A DNA stretch of 64,000 nucleotides from Stichopus chloronotus (taxonomy: Eukaryota; Echinodermata; Holothuroidea; Aspidochirotida; Stichopodidae): assembly GCA_021234535.1 (NCBI GenBank), contig CM037849.1, positions 15,100,571 to 15,164,570 on the forward strand, given 5' to 3'. Positions 20,440-32,259 of the stretch are shown one piece after another. The position numbers and the translations under genes are program-made. The first letter of the stretch is position 1. Each line of letters opens with the position of its first letter. The notes below the pieces were generated by a model that did not search any database, was not told where the DNA came from, and saw nothing but the letters and a program-made list of their open reading frames with translations.

Positions 20440-23400
20440 TTCTTAAATTTAAATCATTTAACAATAATTTCATGATTAAATTTTACCTTACCAATTTCAC
20501 CTTAAAATTTAATTTTACTTGGCAGCCGAAACCGAAGTTACTGGTTGTTCTCCTCGATGGGATGAGATGGGACCATTTTGGTCTGAATCTTGAACATTTG
20601 AACAAGGTAGAACAAAATGGAGTTAAAGCCGAATGGATGGACCCTGTCTTTATCACAATGTCACTACCAAGCATGTTTTCGATCGCTACAGGTAAGTTCC
20701 TCACTCAATTTAAGCGTCATGTTTTCTCCCTTCCCTGCCCCCCCCCCTCACCCTGACGGCTTCGATTTTTTAATCAGCAAGAGCACAATATTGATATTGC
20801 TAACATCTGAAGAAACCGATAGTAAAGAGAGGTGTAGAAAATTTGGATGGGAGCCAGTTGTTGTCTATGCCTTGAATTTAATTTTCTTAACGATTTTTGT
20901 GTACACTTTGAAATGCTGTTGGTCAATCCAGTTTTCCCTGAAATAAGTGGGTATAGTCGTTCCTCGATTCACATAGTACTCTCACTGAGTGTTGACCGCA
21001 GTTTTAAGTCGGTCCACCAACAACCCCTCAGCGGTCCACCCCCCGAGCAAATTACTTCCACTTCACCTTTCCTTGATTCCTGTTCTTTCTCTGAATGGGA
21101 CATCGAGGCTTGCACACTGTCTCGCTGATTCCAAAATCCCAACCCTGCACCCGCCCAGTCCTCCAGGCCTATACCGTAAAATACTTGTCACCATTCTGGC
21201 AGTAAGTGTTCAGTTTCTTTTCTGTATGGGATTCCTTTTGTCTTTTGTATTCTAGGCCTTTACCCAGAAAGCCACGGTGTGGTACACAACCTCTTTTTCG
21301 ATCCCGATACGAAGAATTACACGGAAAGTTACCAGGAGACTCTTAACGTGACCGAGTGGTTTAACACCGGGGCGGAACCGATATGGGTAACCGCCTTGAA
21401 GAACGACCTCAAGGTGTCGAGTATTTTCTATCCCGGTACGCACGTGCCGATCAAAGGTTACAAACCGGACATCAGCGTACCGATTACCCGATGGCATTAC
21501 TTCAATTACCCGAAGGAGCAACGCATAGACGATACGATATCGTGGTTAACCGAGAAGGACTACGATATGGCGATGTTGTACTTTGCCGATCCCGATACAC
21601 CGCTTCACATTTTCGGCATCGGCAACGAGAATTCCACGTACGTGACGCTGATGCTCGACCACTACGTCGGTTACCTCTTCAAGCAGATCGAGGCTAAAAA
21701 CATGAAGGACAAGTTGAACGTCATTATCGTTAGTGACCACGGACATGTTAACGTTAACCAGACTAACATAATCGAACTATACGACTATATCAACGAATCA
21801 GATGTCGACTTTGTGATCGGTAACTATGGACCCACTTTTCAACTTCGACCAAAGGAAGGGAAATTCGAGAAGGTAAGAAAAACTGGGGTATATTAGTTTG
21901 AACTCATACTGATGAAAGGAGACGATTTAAAAGAAAGTAAAACACTCACAAAGGTGAAGTTATAATTGGTCCTCTTGGGTATTGACTACCCCTGAAGGTG
22001 TGAATTATTATTACAGGCCCATCTTTCTTTAAGGCAGTCACTCATCACCCCAACCTACATTTGTGGATGAGGGTAAGCAAAATTTTCGATTGGCTCTGCC
22101 CTTTGATTGAAAGTAGATACGAAAGATGAAACGTAGCTCACACTACACAGCATGCTACACAGGGGTCCGGTTTTGACTACTCATCATTCGGAGGAGTTTT
22201 AGACAGGTCGTGGGAGAGACTGGAAGTAAGTGGTTGGTAGAATTGGAACTTTGTGGGACTATGAGTCGCTGCATTTAAGAGCAAAGTTACACTTGATGCA
22301 AAATGGCGTAGAGAACATGGCACGGATACATGTCCATATGCATTTGTTAATGGACTAAGTGGAGGATGGAGATAAGACCTTAACTATTGAGACTAATAAA
22401 GAGCCTAAGCTAAAATAAAAGTGCTGTATATTCACACTTGCTCTGTGTACCTGTCTCCTCATAATTACTTTCACTCTCCTTTTATGTAGATTCATGCTTA
22501 TCGTGTATAGAGTGCCGCATATCGAGTAACCTTTAACACTAGTTCCACTCCCCCCCCCCCACCCCACCCCTCTGTTTCTACTGGTCAAACCGGACTACCG
22601 CCCTCCCCCTGAATCTTCCATCAGAGGGTATGACCAGACAGTTGCTATTTGACTGCAATCGATAAAACGAGGCTTCGAGATTGTGACAGTGTGCTATGTA
22701 CTATTGCCCTGACTTTATTCAATGTGAGGCACTTTGCAGATTTCGTTATGTACAATTGCTGGTCGCTTGAGCTGATTGGTTAAATACAATACCTTACAAT
22801 ACAATACACTACATTACAATATCGTATGACAATACATTACGTTACATAGGTACAGAACAATATTACATTACAATGCCACAGTGAACAGTTCAAACAAAAT
22901 GTGAAAGCTTCAACCACCTACTGCGATTGGATAAATCTTAAAATGCAGCATTTTCTTCTACAAGGCATACAACGGCCAATGTTAAAGTAGGCTAGGTAGT
23001 GCAGTTTCCAGAAATTTTATTGTGCAGTCGGTAGGGTCATGGGAGAGCTTATGATGTTGCACATGTTTGTGATGTACATAATCTAACGTTTGTTACTTTT
23101 GAAGGCTACAATACATCGTCCAACGGTATAGTAAGATGCCGCGACTGGTGTTTTCCAGCAATGCAGTTAGACTTCATGTGATATTTTCCGTTTTTTTACT
23201 CTTTTTTTTTTTTTTTTTGGTCTCTTTCTTCTCCTTCAGGTGTACAACGCCCTGAAAGACGCTCATCCTCATTTACATGTTTACAAGAAGGAAGAGATTC
23301 CGGAGAGATTCCATTACGGGAAACATTCGAGGGTACTGCCCATCTTCGGTTACGCAGATGCAACGTGGGAGGTCTTTACGGTATGTATCGATCGTAGACG

Positions 23401-25721
23401 ATGTAAATTAAGTAGAGAGAGAGAGATATACCGACGACAGAATGTACCGTTACCAAACCGCTTAAACAAGAGATCGAGTATGTGATCGGTATGGCTGAAA
23501 GAGAAAAGAAAAGAAGAAAGGAGAAGTTATAAAATATTCTTCCTTTTCATCATCGCACTTACCGTTGCATATAGCTAGTTATTGACTCGAATGCATCTAG
23601 AGAGGGAGAGAGCAAGTCCGTAAACCTAACAGTAAAAATTTTTGCTCTATCGTAGTTATTCTAATGTACTAAAGTTCTCCGCGAGATGTAACTTTGAAGC
23701 AAAACGACAAAAATATTCAGAAAACGCAAAAAAATCTGTAAGAAAAATGCGACTTCACAGTTTGATCTTTTGGACTAATTTGGAAAAGTTTTGACTTTTA
23801 AATTATTCCAAAAAAAATGCCGACATCACACATACAAATGAGCATGTGGCAAAAATGGTGGCAGTGTTGACTAACTTGAGTTGGCAGTGATGATTTCAAA
23901 CTTGATTGTATCAGGTTCACAAGTAATACACCACACTGTCGTTTATCGGCCTTCCTGTTCATGGTGTTAAACCTGGAATGTCAGTTGTACTGGCATTAGC
24001 CTGGTCGTCTTCTTTTCTTTTTCGTCGGTGTTTCATGAAAGCGGAAGTAGGGGGAAAAGATCACCTGACACAAAATCTGAAAGAGAACTACGCCCTCATC
24101 TTCCAGATAGTTGAATAGTCGGAAAGCTGTCTCGCGGACACTTTTATTGGCCCTACGAAATTCATACTACTCCAAGAAAGCATAGCAGCCAATCAACGTT
24201 ACTTTCAATCAAGCAGACCAATGAGAATGGATATGAATATTCATTTATGCCAAAAATGGGGCTTAAACAATGTTTTGCTTTTTTTTTTTTGGAGTTGGCT
24301 ATGACATATTCCACTGAATTTGACCTTCACTGACAAATTTTCAACTGATATTCCAGCTTTCACAACATCAGCTTCATAATTTTTGACGACAGCTTTTAAT
24401 TTTGCGCTTTGTTGTAGATTTTTGAAGTCTTGCCAAATCGTAGCAATTAATCGGAATAGTATATCGAATGGACAGGAAGCATTGTCAATATGTTCAATAC
24501 ATGGGTCATGTATTTCAGTTTGGTTAGTTTCCCCTTCAACGACGGCACCATCGGCGTGAACAAAAGTAGGGGCGCTCTTGTCTTGCACTTTCTCACATAC
24601 AATCAATAAATGTCTGTGAAGGTGACTGTTGGAAAAGCAGTCTTTTGACCAACACCCCTACCCTACTGCCCGTTGACAACCGATCAGTTGTATCAATATT
24701 TTTTTTTCCTTTTTTTAACCAATTTCATATTACTGACGGACATTCTGCGAGATTAGATATATTTATTAAAAGACATGTTTTCAATGATCTCATGACTGAG
24801 ATGCTAATGACGTCAGTACTTGTAATCCTTTGTCATCGTCGATTTTCGTCAATTTTCGTCCACAGAGATACGATCCGTCGAAGAGTCCTCAAGGCTGATC
24901 ATGGCTACGACAACGAGGACGTCGATATGAGGTCCATCTTCTACGGCCATGGGCCTTTCTTTAAAAAGGGCCATCTAGCCCAACCGTTGAAATCTGTGAG
25001 TTACTTCTGCGACTAACATATAGCATAGTTTTTCGTTGCCTCTTAGCTTCGTCTTAATTGTCATATTTCGTTGTTTTTTCTTTCTTTCTTTCTTTTTTTT
25101 TTTTTTGCATAACCCGTTGTTGTTGTCTTTGAAAGTGGTAAATACAAAATATTTAAACAGAATAAACAATTACGGATATTAAAAGGATTTCGGAGATTCC
25201 TAGTCGAATGTCCATTTTGTACCCCATCTTTTCCATAGTCTTTAATACCAACCCACGCGGCACCTTACAATCTGTCTAGCGTTCCCCTTTAAATATCCCT
25301 GGTAATGAATATAATGGCGCCACCTATGTTGTGGACTCATTCACCATGTCGTGACTCAGTATTGCGCACGCGCATGATCTCAAAGGCCGCGTAACTATGT
25401 CGAATATAGATTTAACCTACATGTAATATGAAAACATTTATCAACGTTATCTTATTTTGTTTCGTACAGTGTCATCTTATTTTCGTTTCCGTCTTTTCTT
25501 TCTTTCTTTTTTTCTCGCTGAAACAGATCGACGTCTACGAAATGATGTGTGAAATACTGAATATCGAGCCAGCACCAAATAACGGATCGAGAGCAAGGTA
25601 CGCCGAGATGAAAAACGAGCTATACGTTACGAAGTGTCCAACATGCATGTCACCGAGAACGTTCGTCAATTTGACATTGTTAGTTGGCGCCCTCTGTTTG
25701 GCTATGTTTGCAGAATATTAA
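20129..25721 (+). CDS. ENPP7-like ectonucleotide pyrophosphatase/phosphodiesterase family protein (6 coding exons)
   Basis: Coding exons: 20129-20206, 20526-20691, 21256-21872, 23240-23380, 24866-24995, 25527-25721, all with GT-AG borders. The product, about 441 residues, has a signal peptide (1-24), one alkaline-phosphatase-superfamily domain and a hydrophobic C-terminus for a membrane or GPI anchor; ENPP7 is about 460. The two-metal ligands are present: Asp37, Asp195, His199, Asp242, His243 and the His of DHGYDN (about 346). Asn93 of VVHN, which stabilises the transition state, is kept. The segments VVHN, VYNALKDAHP and LHVYKKE point to ENPP7 (alkaline sphingomyelinase), an outer-membrane enzyme that hydrolyses choline phospholipids; substrate here is inferred. 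Oddities: the nucleophile position is Ser72, not Thr, and coding length is 3n+1, with a frame break in exon 5. Family is certain; intact function is not. Confidence 0.9.
20358..20438. repeat. (AT)n microsatellite in ENPP7-like intron 1
   Basis: About 81 bp of TA dinucleotide inside the first coding intron. It ends about 87 bp before the exon 2 acceptor, so it lies near where a branch point could be. It gives false Tyr-Ile open frames. Confidence 0.95.
20526..20691 (+). CDS. ENPP7-like exon 2: first metal-binding motif and nucleophile segment
   Basis: Encodes residues 27-81 and the first base of Gly82. LLVVLLDGMRWDHF carries the conserved metal-ligand Asp (37). The nucleophile loop reads FITMSLPSMFSIATG, whereas ENPPs carry Thr at the position of the Ser in MSLP. 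The exon ends in phase 1 at gtaagt and joins exon 3 to restore GLYPES. Confidence 0.9.
21256..21872 (+). CDS. ENPP7-like exon 3: central catalytic domain
   Basis: A 617-bp exon for residues 82-287. It contains GLYPESHGVVHN (conserved Asn93), DPDTPLHIFG (Asp195 and His199) and VSDHGHVNVN (Asp242, His243), the central and second-metal ligands. Several N-glycosylation sequons (NYT, NVT, NST) fit an extracellular protein. It is more GC-rich than its introns, and is bounded by tattctag and gtaaga. Confidence 0.93.
23240..23380 (+). CDS. ENPP7-like exon 4
   Basis: Forty-seven codons, phase 0 at both ends, with a long pyrimidine tract before the acceptor and a strong donor (gtatgt). VYNALKDAHPHLHVYKKEEI is close to the same stretch of ENPP7 and is the best evidence for this subfamily within the ENPPs. 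Confidence 0.9.
24241..24606 (-). other. antisense open frame inside ENPP7-like intron 4, unrecognised
   Basis: A 121-codon frame on the opposite strand. Its composition is fairly protein-like (acidic N-terminus, then a Leu/Ile/Val pattern around residues 48-95 that could form helices), and it ends in a Lys-rich tail next to a T-run. I recognise no family. It could be a transposon fragment or chance. Confidence 0.2.
24866..24995 (+). CDS. ENPP7-like exon 5, with an apparent one-base frame break
   Basis: The acceptor (pyrimidine tract then CCACAG) and donor (AAATCT then gtgagt) are good. Read in the phase left by exon 4, it gives RYDPSKSPQG and then a stop. The conserved DHGYDNEDVDM and GPFFKKG lie in the next frame. 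Exon length is 130 bp, so all six exons sum to 1327, one more than a multiple of three. One extra base near 24,893-24,897 would explain this. Confidence 0.75.
25527..25721 (+). CDS. ENPP7-like exon 6: C-terminus and membrane anchor signal
   Basis: Sixty-four codons and a TAA stop. VYEMMCEILNIEPAPNNG is the conserved end of the ENPP catalytic domain. The last 19 residues (from FVNLTLLVG) are hydrophobic with no charged tail beyond a final Glu-Tyr, which suits a GPI-anchor signal or a C-terminal membrane segment as in ENPP7. Confidence 0.9.
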   Translation: MDVYEMMCEILNIEPAPNNGSRARYAEMKNELYVTKCPTCMSPRTFVNLTLLVGALCLAMFAEY

Positions 25722-26055
25722 CACGATCCTGTCAATGGTCGCTTCGAACTTTGGGAAAGTGATTCTGCTTTGTAAACGAGGAAAAATGGTAGCCCCGAGT
25801 TAGGCAGAGGAAAATTACATCCACAATAACACCGAGATATTGTTCCTTTCTATGCTGCCCGTCGTCAGACATGGTACCTATGTTAATGCGATAGGTGGTA
25901 TCTAATGTGTATTTTTGGCGTTGCGACGGAAACGCTATACAGCTAGCACGACTTCCCAGCGAACAAGTCAGACAACTGAAGTCGTCTTTAAAACAAGTTA
26001 AATGCCTGAAATTACGATGATCTGCTGTTCTCACATTTGAATTTTCTCTTCTGAT

Positions 26056-26117
26056 AATAAAACAATCGTAAGGATGTGTGAAACTTCTTCTGAATGACAA
26101 TGCCTATCTGAAATAAA
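26056..26117 (+). terminator. candidate polyadenylation signals of the ENPP7-like gene
   Basis: Two AATAAA hexamers, at 26,056-26,061 and 26,112-26,117, lie about 340 and 390 bp after the stop codon. They are the first such signals downstream on this strand. Confidence 0.45.
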
Positions 26118-29100
26118 AAGAAAAAGAAATACATGAGATATGTCACTCTTACGTCACTCACTGTGAAGGAAAGTAGGTTGCCATGATTACCACTCACACC
26201 AGCTTGCTTGTATTCATCAGATTTGTAAGTGTTTGTATGTCTGTCTGTCTGTCTTGTGCATATGTATATTTCAAAATTATATGAAGTACGAAGTAGAGTG
26301 TAAGTTAGAATACCGGATTGCATGCCGGGAAGGTAACACAGTGAGTTTATACCGTAACTCTAAGGTGAGTGTTTGAATGTAATATGAATGTATACGTTGA
26401 TTGTATAGGGTCAGTGTTGTAGAAATTTATTTGAAAAAAATTGGTATGTGCAGGGTAACTATGGGACAATGGAAGGGAGTCGGTTTGGGGGTTAATGTTA
26501 CGAGTGAGGTTTTGTTGGACAGTGGGGATAGAAGGTTATAGGGGAAGGGATGGAAGGCAAATAGAAGGTTGAACCTAAAATTTCCACTAGTAACATCCTG
26601 GTAACAAGTGCAGGCTACATTTACCAGAGGTTCATATACTTGAATAGAATCTCTCGGATCGCACTGCCTCGTATAAATCCTTATGTGCGAAAGGATAAAT
26701 ACTTACTTTTTAAAGGTCACCTTACAACACTTTTACCTATTCCATAGGACGTCATTGCCCCACCCCCCACCCCACCCCCAGGTTATCTGTTTACATACTG
26801 ATGAGGAGGTACCATTTATTGTTTAGTTTGACGGGGATTTTAATAGCCTGAGGCATCCTCCTGTACCCATTGATTGTGCGTACATGTCGTACAATTTATG
26901 ACAAAGTAGCCACAGTGATAGGTACACGGTGTACGTACCGCACATGTAGCTTAAAGGTTTGTTTATCTGTAACTGCATGCTTTATGATAATGTATTGTAC
27001 ATATTTCGTAAAAGTATTACCGTACTTGTCTATTTGATAAAAGATGTTACTTTCAAGTTTAAGTGGAGAGAGAGGGCGATCTTTCAGTTAAAATAATCAA
27101 ACAGTAAACTAGTTGTTTTTGGGGTTTTTTTTTTTTTCAAATTAAGGATAATGTTTTTTTTTTTTTCTTCTCCTCACCTCTTCATACACGTACGGTAGTA
27201 AAATAATTTAGTGGAGTATTGAAAGTAAGTATCAAATACTACAAGATGACATAGAACCATGAGCGTACATAGTTACAAGCTTTCAAACTTCATTGGTATA
27301 CCCTATAATATAAAATATCCTAGCCTTCCAGACTATGCTGGAGACTATTGCGCATTACTTTTACATGCATAACTGTGCGTCCATGTTGATGAACTGTGTG
27401 CAGATTAAGTCTATTCATGGACTAAGTATTGCCTCTTTTTCAGTAATATTATACCTGGTATTACCGAAGTAACTGACCAATTAAGAAAGTACAATCTGAT
27501 TTTTGCTATCCCTCTCCACTTAATGTGCAAACTTAATGGTTCAGAGAAGTCACTTTACATATATTTTGACTGTTGTTTCGTTGGATCTCAGCATAGACTG
27601 GTATTTTAACTCACTATGTTCCTTTTCCTTGGAGCGACAAACTGATTATCTAAGCAGTTCAAAGAGCTTGCAAAAATTACACAGAACAAAAAAAAAGTGG
27701 TTATGAATTATAAATAATATTTACGACCTTTGTCATTTGGTTGTAAGTTAACTCTCCATTATAAAGCCGCTGCTGGACAGCATAGGATTGTTATTTTCAA
27801 TGATCTTTTTCTGTGAGTAATCTAAAGTGAATTCATTGGTACATTCATTCTTTAATTCATTAATTAATTGATTAATTCATTCATTGATTATTCGAATTAG
27901 CTGAAATAGTTTAAATAGAATTTGTTTCGTCTTTAGTGATTGAGGCAGACCACTTTGTTTGCAAAAATGAGATCTACTACATATTCAAGACCACTACATG
28001 TTCATGGCTCTTGTCCCCGCCATTTCTCTCAATTTATTATACGTAATAACCGACAGTCTCGTCGGGTCACCCCAATTATCAGGCGAGATGACAAGCGAGG
28101 TTGCGCTTTGTATCAATGAAAGTACTCTGGTAATGGTTTAATTCCATTTTCAAATGAGGCGGTCTATCAACGTTGTTTTCATCTTATCACCTTCTTCTTC
28201 CTTTTTCTTTTGTCATGTTTTCTACTTTGTTTTTCCTTTACTAACTATTAATTTACATTAAAAACATGTAATGTTATATTGTACATCAAATAAAATATGT
28301 AAGGTACAAACTATTCTATATTAGATGAAATTATTTTTATGTAAATACGAATAAACTTATATACCCCTTTCGCACCCTACGGTAACGAAGGTTATCATGG
28401 TAATTATCAGCCACGTTGACAATATCCCCCCCCCCCCCCGGTCAGAAGTTTAGATTCGGGATACTATTGCGCTGTACAGTGCATCGGTATCACTCATTAT
28501 CACACTAAAAATTCCGGTCGAAATAGTATCGGTAACATTTTCGGAATTCGTATTAAACTTTTTTTTTTTTTTCGAATCTGGGCAACAGATGTTGAAAAAT
28601 ATGAAAAACGAATGAAGTTCCGACACGCCACTTACTTGACATTACATCTCAATTGGCTGTTCCAGTTCCAAGGTCAACAGTTCAAAAGTTTTAGTTAGTG
28701 TATTACGAAATTAGTTCTCGTGACGTCACAACAATATTGAGCGTAGATAATCAAATTTGTGTTATTTTTTCTTCTTTCTTGTTTGTTCCCCAGCTTTGAT
28801 GCTTCAGTATTGATCTTAAAGTAAAATAGTACCGTAGTATATTTATAGTTGTCTATTAATGCACATTGATGTACATAATATCTTCAAGAGAAAAAAAAAG
28901 TGATATAATCTTTTATTTTCTACCATATTTCTGTTTTTTTATCATTATTTTGTAATATTGGTCTGATTGTTCCTTCCTTTTGTCACGTTCATTAAAGTAT
29001 CTATCACTCTAAGGGGTCTATTCTTATGTAACTATTTCGACAAATATGTTTCTGAGAGAAGGCGAGGTTGGGGCTTATGCAACTGCATTGAGAAAAAAAA

Positions 29101-31839
29101 AAAGCTGCCTGATGACAACAATGAGCTGCTGATTGAAATTAATGTGTATGTTAAACATTAAAACATTGACAACATTTGTGAAGGAATGACATGACATTTT
29201 CAGGAAAATTGTTATCGTAGTGGATTTGGACACATAAAACACAAAAGCTTCGTTTTTTAGTTGGCTTTTCGTTTCGTTTTGGCTTTTCTTTTTCTCTGAT
29301 AACGGGTGCTTCTTTAAAACAAGTGAATTGAAATAAACTACTTAAAAACGATACATATGGGAAATCATATCATATTTTTGTCTTTTTTTTTTTTTCATTT
29401 TTCGTTTGCTCAAGCCTAACGTCATGTGAACGTGTATTAGACAAAAATTGAAAAAGGAACAGAACTCTGTTTCTAGATGGAATCAGGGAGCTATCAGTAA
29501 TAGCTCCTCGGTGTGATGGTTAGGACGGGGGTTTATGAACTTCATGTTTCCCTCCCCATCTCATGAACATCCTCTGCCACTACCTCTCAGGGGTCTCAAC
29601 AAGAACAGTCGCTACTGGTGGATTGTTTGAAAAGATGTTGCCGCCTACCAACCATCGTTCCCGATCTGATAAACATTAACTGATGAAAAAAGTTTCATTT
29701 CCTACAATATACACTGTTCAGATGGGATGCAGGTATAGTGATGGAAAATAATGTAAACGTGAATGTCTTTTGTACTTTTTCTAGGGAAAAAATGGGCAGA
29801 AAGCTGTGAAAATAGCCACATTTTTGGTTAAAATTCCCAGTTGACGAAAGAAAAGACACATATCGGTGGCAGATCTAGGCTCGAGCCCCTTCTGTTCAAT
29901 CGACAAAAAATTTCAAGATGAGTAAAAGCAAATGGGAAGATAGGAAAATAATGAAAGAAATGCAGTGTGATGTATGCAAGTACGGATCAATGACTTTTAA
30001 AGAGCAACTTTATTTCATAGACTGGACTCATTCGTTTCTGAGAGAGCCTACTTGGTCCTCTGAGGTTTTCCTTTTCTAATGTCGATTTTTTTTTCAAACT
30101 AAACGGTTATTTTTGGTCATCTTCAACATGTAAGTACTCTTCCCAATAGACTTACTTATGCAGGTTTATTTTTCTTCTTACATTTTCCTGTAAATATAGG
30201 TTGCGATTGTCATAACAGTATCCCCGCAACCCTCTGACAGTTGGGTGTGTGAGGGGGAGTGAATGTCTGATAGTTCACAACCGTCAAAGGGCTGGGGTGA
30301 ATGCCTTAAAAGGGCACTCCGAAAAAAAAAAAAAAACGTTCTAATTGAAATATAACGTAACAAGGCCATGCAATTTTTGGTCAAGAAAGCTTCATCTAGA
30401 AATGGAGGCTAATACCCACTCACCCCCCCCCCCCTCCCTTACATCTCCAACATCATACATATATATATATATATACAGACGTCTGTTGCTCTTTGATTTT
30501 GAAGATCCCTATACCGTTTCTCTAACCCATGCATCAACGCCTCTCAAAGATCAAACGGATGTTTTTTACATAGACTCGGAAATGACAGTAAATGAACTTT
30601 TTCCTGTTTTATACTTGAAGTGGATTCTTGTAATTAAAATTCTCCCTAGCTTACCGACGTCCCATAGTTAGATGTGAAAGTAGTCGTGTTTAATCTTCGT
30701 ACTGTTAAAACTGTTGACGAAATTCGATGTCGCTATAGACAATACGTCCAAAAATCTGTGTAAACTCACCGTATGGATTACGTATGGAGTTAAAGAGTGG
30801 CTGTTGGTTTTTTTCATCAACGCGGATATGATATCACAGCCATTTTCTCTGTACTAAAAAGAGGGAGAATTTATTGCCGTATCCGTGCAAATCTGTTTTG
30901 GTAAGTTTAACAGTGACTGTTGTCAGGATGGAATTAGACGCACGTACAGCATAGTGCGCGTTATAGATTATGTACCACTTACAGTGCGCATGTTGACACT
31001 ACAAAAAAATGTCTCATGCTAAACTATTTGGAAAAAACATCCAAGTTGGTTGCAATCTACCCACTGCTGGGTAAGGTTTTTTTTCCAATGAGGGTAACGC
31101 ATTAGGTTAGTTTTACCTAGTAGGAGAGATACGTAACAAACCTGGCTAAAGTTTACCAAACTGTTTTTAGACTGTATCTCGTACACGTCGATGTGGTATA
31201 TCTTACTTCTTTGTTGTTATACCTTTTATTATTTATCATTTTTATCGACTAGCAGAGGCTCTGAAGCAAGGTTGCATTTATTTATTTATTCATTTATTGT
31301 TGCGGCATTTCTAGCTCTATGAGTGCATAAATGTATACCGAAAATGACGTAGATTTAAGTACGTAAGCAAGTCAGCTATAGTAAGCAAGTCAGCAAATAA
31401 ACAAGCTATGGTAAGTAAAATGTGATCTCTCCAAAGAAGGAAAATTAGGATCTCGCACAAAATAAGTAGAGTGCATAAGGAAATATATAAAGCATTACAA
31501 AAAAAAATTGATATGTAAAAACAACACATACAAAAACACTTGAAAAAACGCATGAAAATATGTAAGAACTCTTAAATAGACGGATGAAAAGACTTTCTAA
31601 CGGCTAGTATGCAGAAATACGGTACTAGAACTGTGAAGATCCTAGTATCGTTTGGGAAAATAGACAACTTATATATATTAGATGTTATTCCTGACATTGT
31701 CATGTGATTTTTATTTTTATTATAATTGCATTATTTTATGTTTCTCGTTACATGATTAGACATAAAGCACTTAAACATAAACACCGCAGCAATTATCTTC
31801 CCAGACGTAAATTCAAATACATACACACACACATACCCC
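26118..31839. other. intergenic, no gene recognised
   Basis: No coding signal. Includes (GTCT)n near 26,236-26,256, ATTC/ATTA-rich simple sequence at 27,840-27,895, poly-C at 28,427-28,439 and 30,423-30,434, and a short (AT)n at 30,460-30,475. A stretch at 29,495-29,520 looks faintly like a tRNA A box but has no partner B box. Confidence 0.5.
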
Positions 31840-32195
31840 TTTAGGGCGCCGATCGGGGACATGGGCTATTTCTCACGTAATAGGGAATATCCCCACTTTG
31901 CAGATGATGTCCCCAGTAAGTGGTATTTAGTCTAGTATGTATCCCCGATTCACGCCAGAAACGGAATTGTGTGTGTATTTTTTACACACATACAGCCGTT
32001 CACAGAGATACAGATCCATAGAATTGGTACCTGGGGGAAAAAAAAATTAGATTTGACCTATAAATTTGAGGACGCATATCTGATACCCCAATTTGCATTA
32101 TGTTAAAATACCCAGGAAAGAGGATATCCCCGTTTTTCGGCGTAACCTCGATTGCAAGCTTGAAGTTCTTGTGTGTCCCCGTTCGGCACCCTTTA
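31840..32195. mobile_element. inverted-repeat element, about 356 bp, probable MITE
   Basis: The left arm (31,840-31,861) and the complement of the right arm (32,174-32,195) match at about 18 of 22 positions around GGNGCCGANCGGGGACA. The left arm sits beside a CA/TA microsatellite, and I see no clear target duplication. It encodes nothing recognisable. Confidence 0.45.
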
Positions 32196-32259
32196 CAGAC
32201 CGGCCTACAGACGCTCACAATCTATAGATTCTCAGTAAGGGACAACAGACCCCTTGCAT

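Noticed and set aside
21252..21746. Other-frame and antisense open frames in ENPP7-like exon 3
   Set aside because: Shadows of a GC-rich real exon whose own frame shows clear family motifs.
29495..29620. tRNA-like or SINE-like stretch (GATGGTTAGGACG)
   Set aside because: An A-box-like string is present but there is no B box at the right distance and no cloverleaf.
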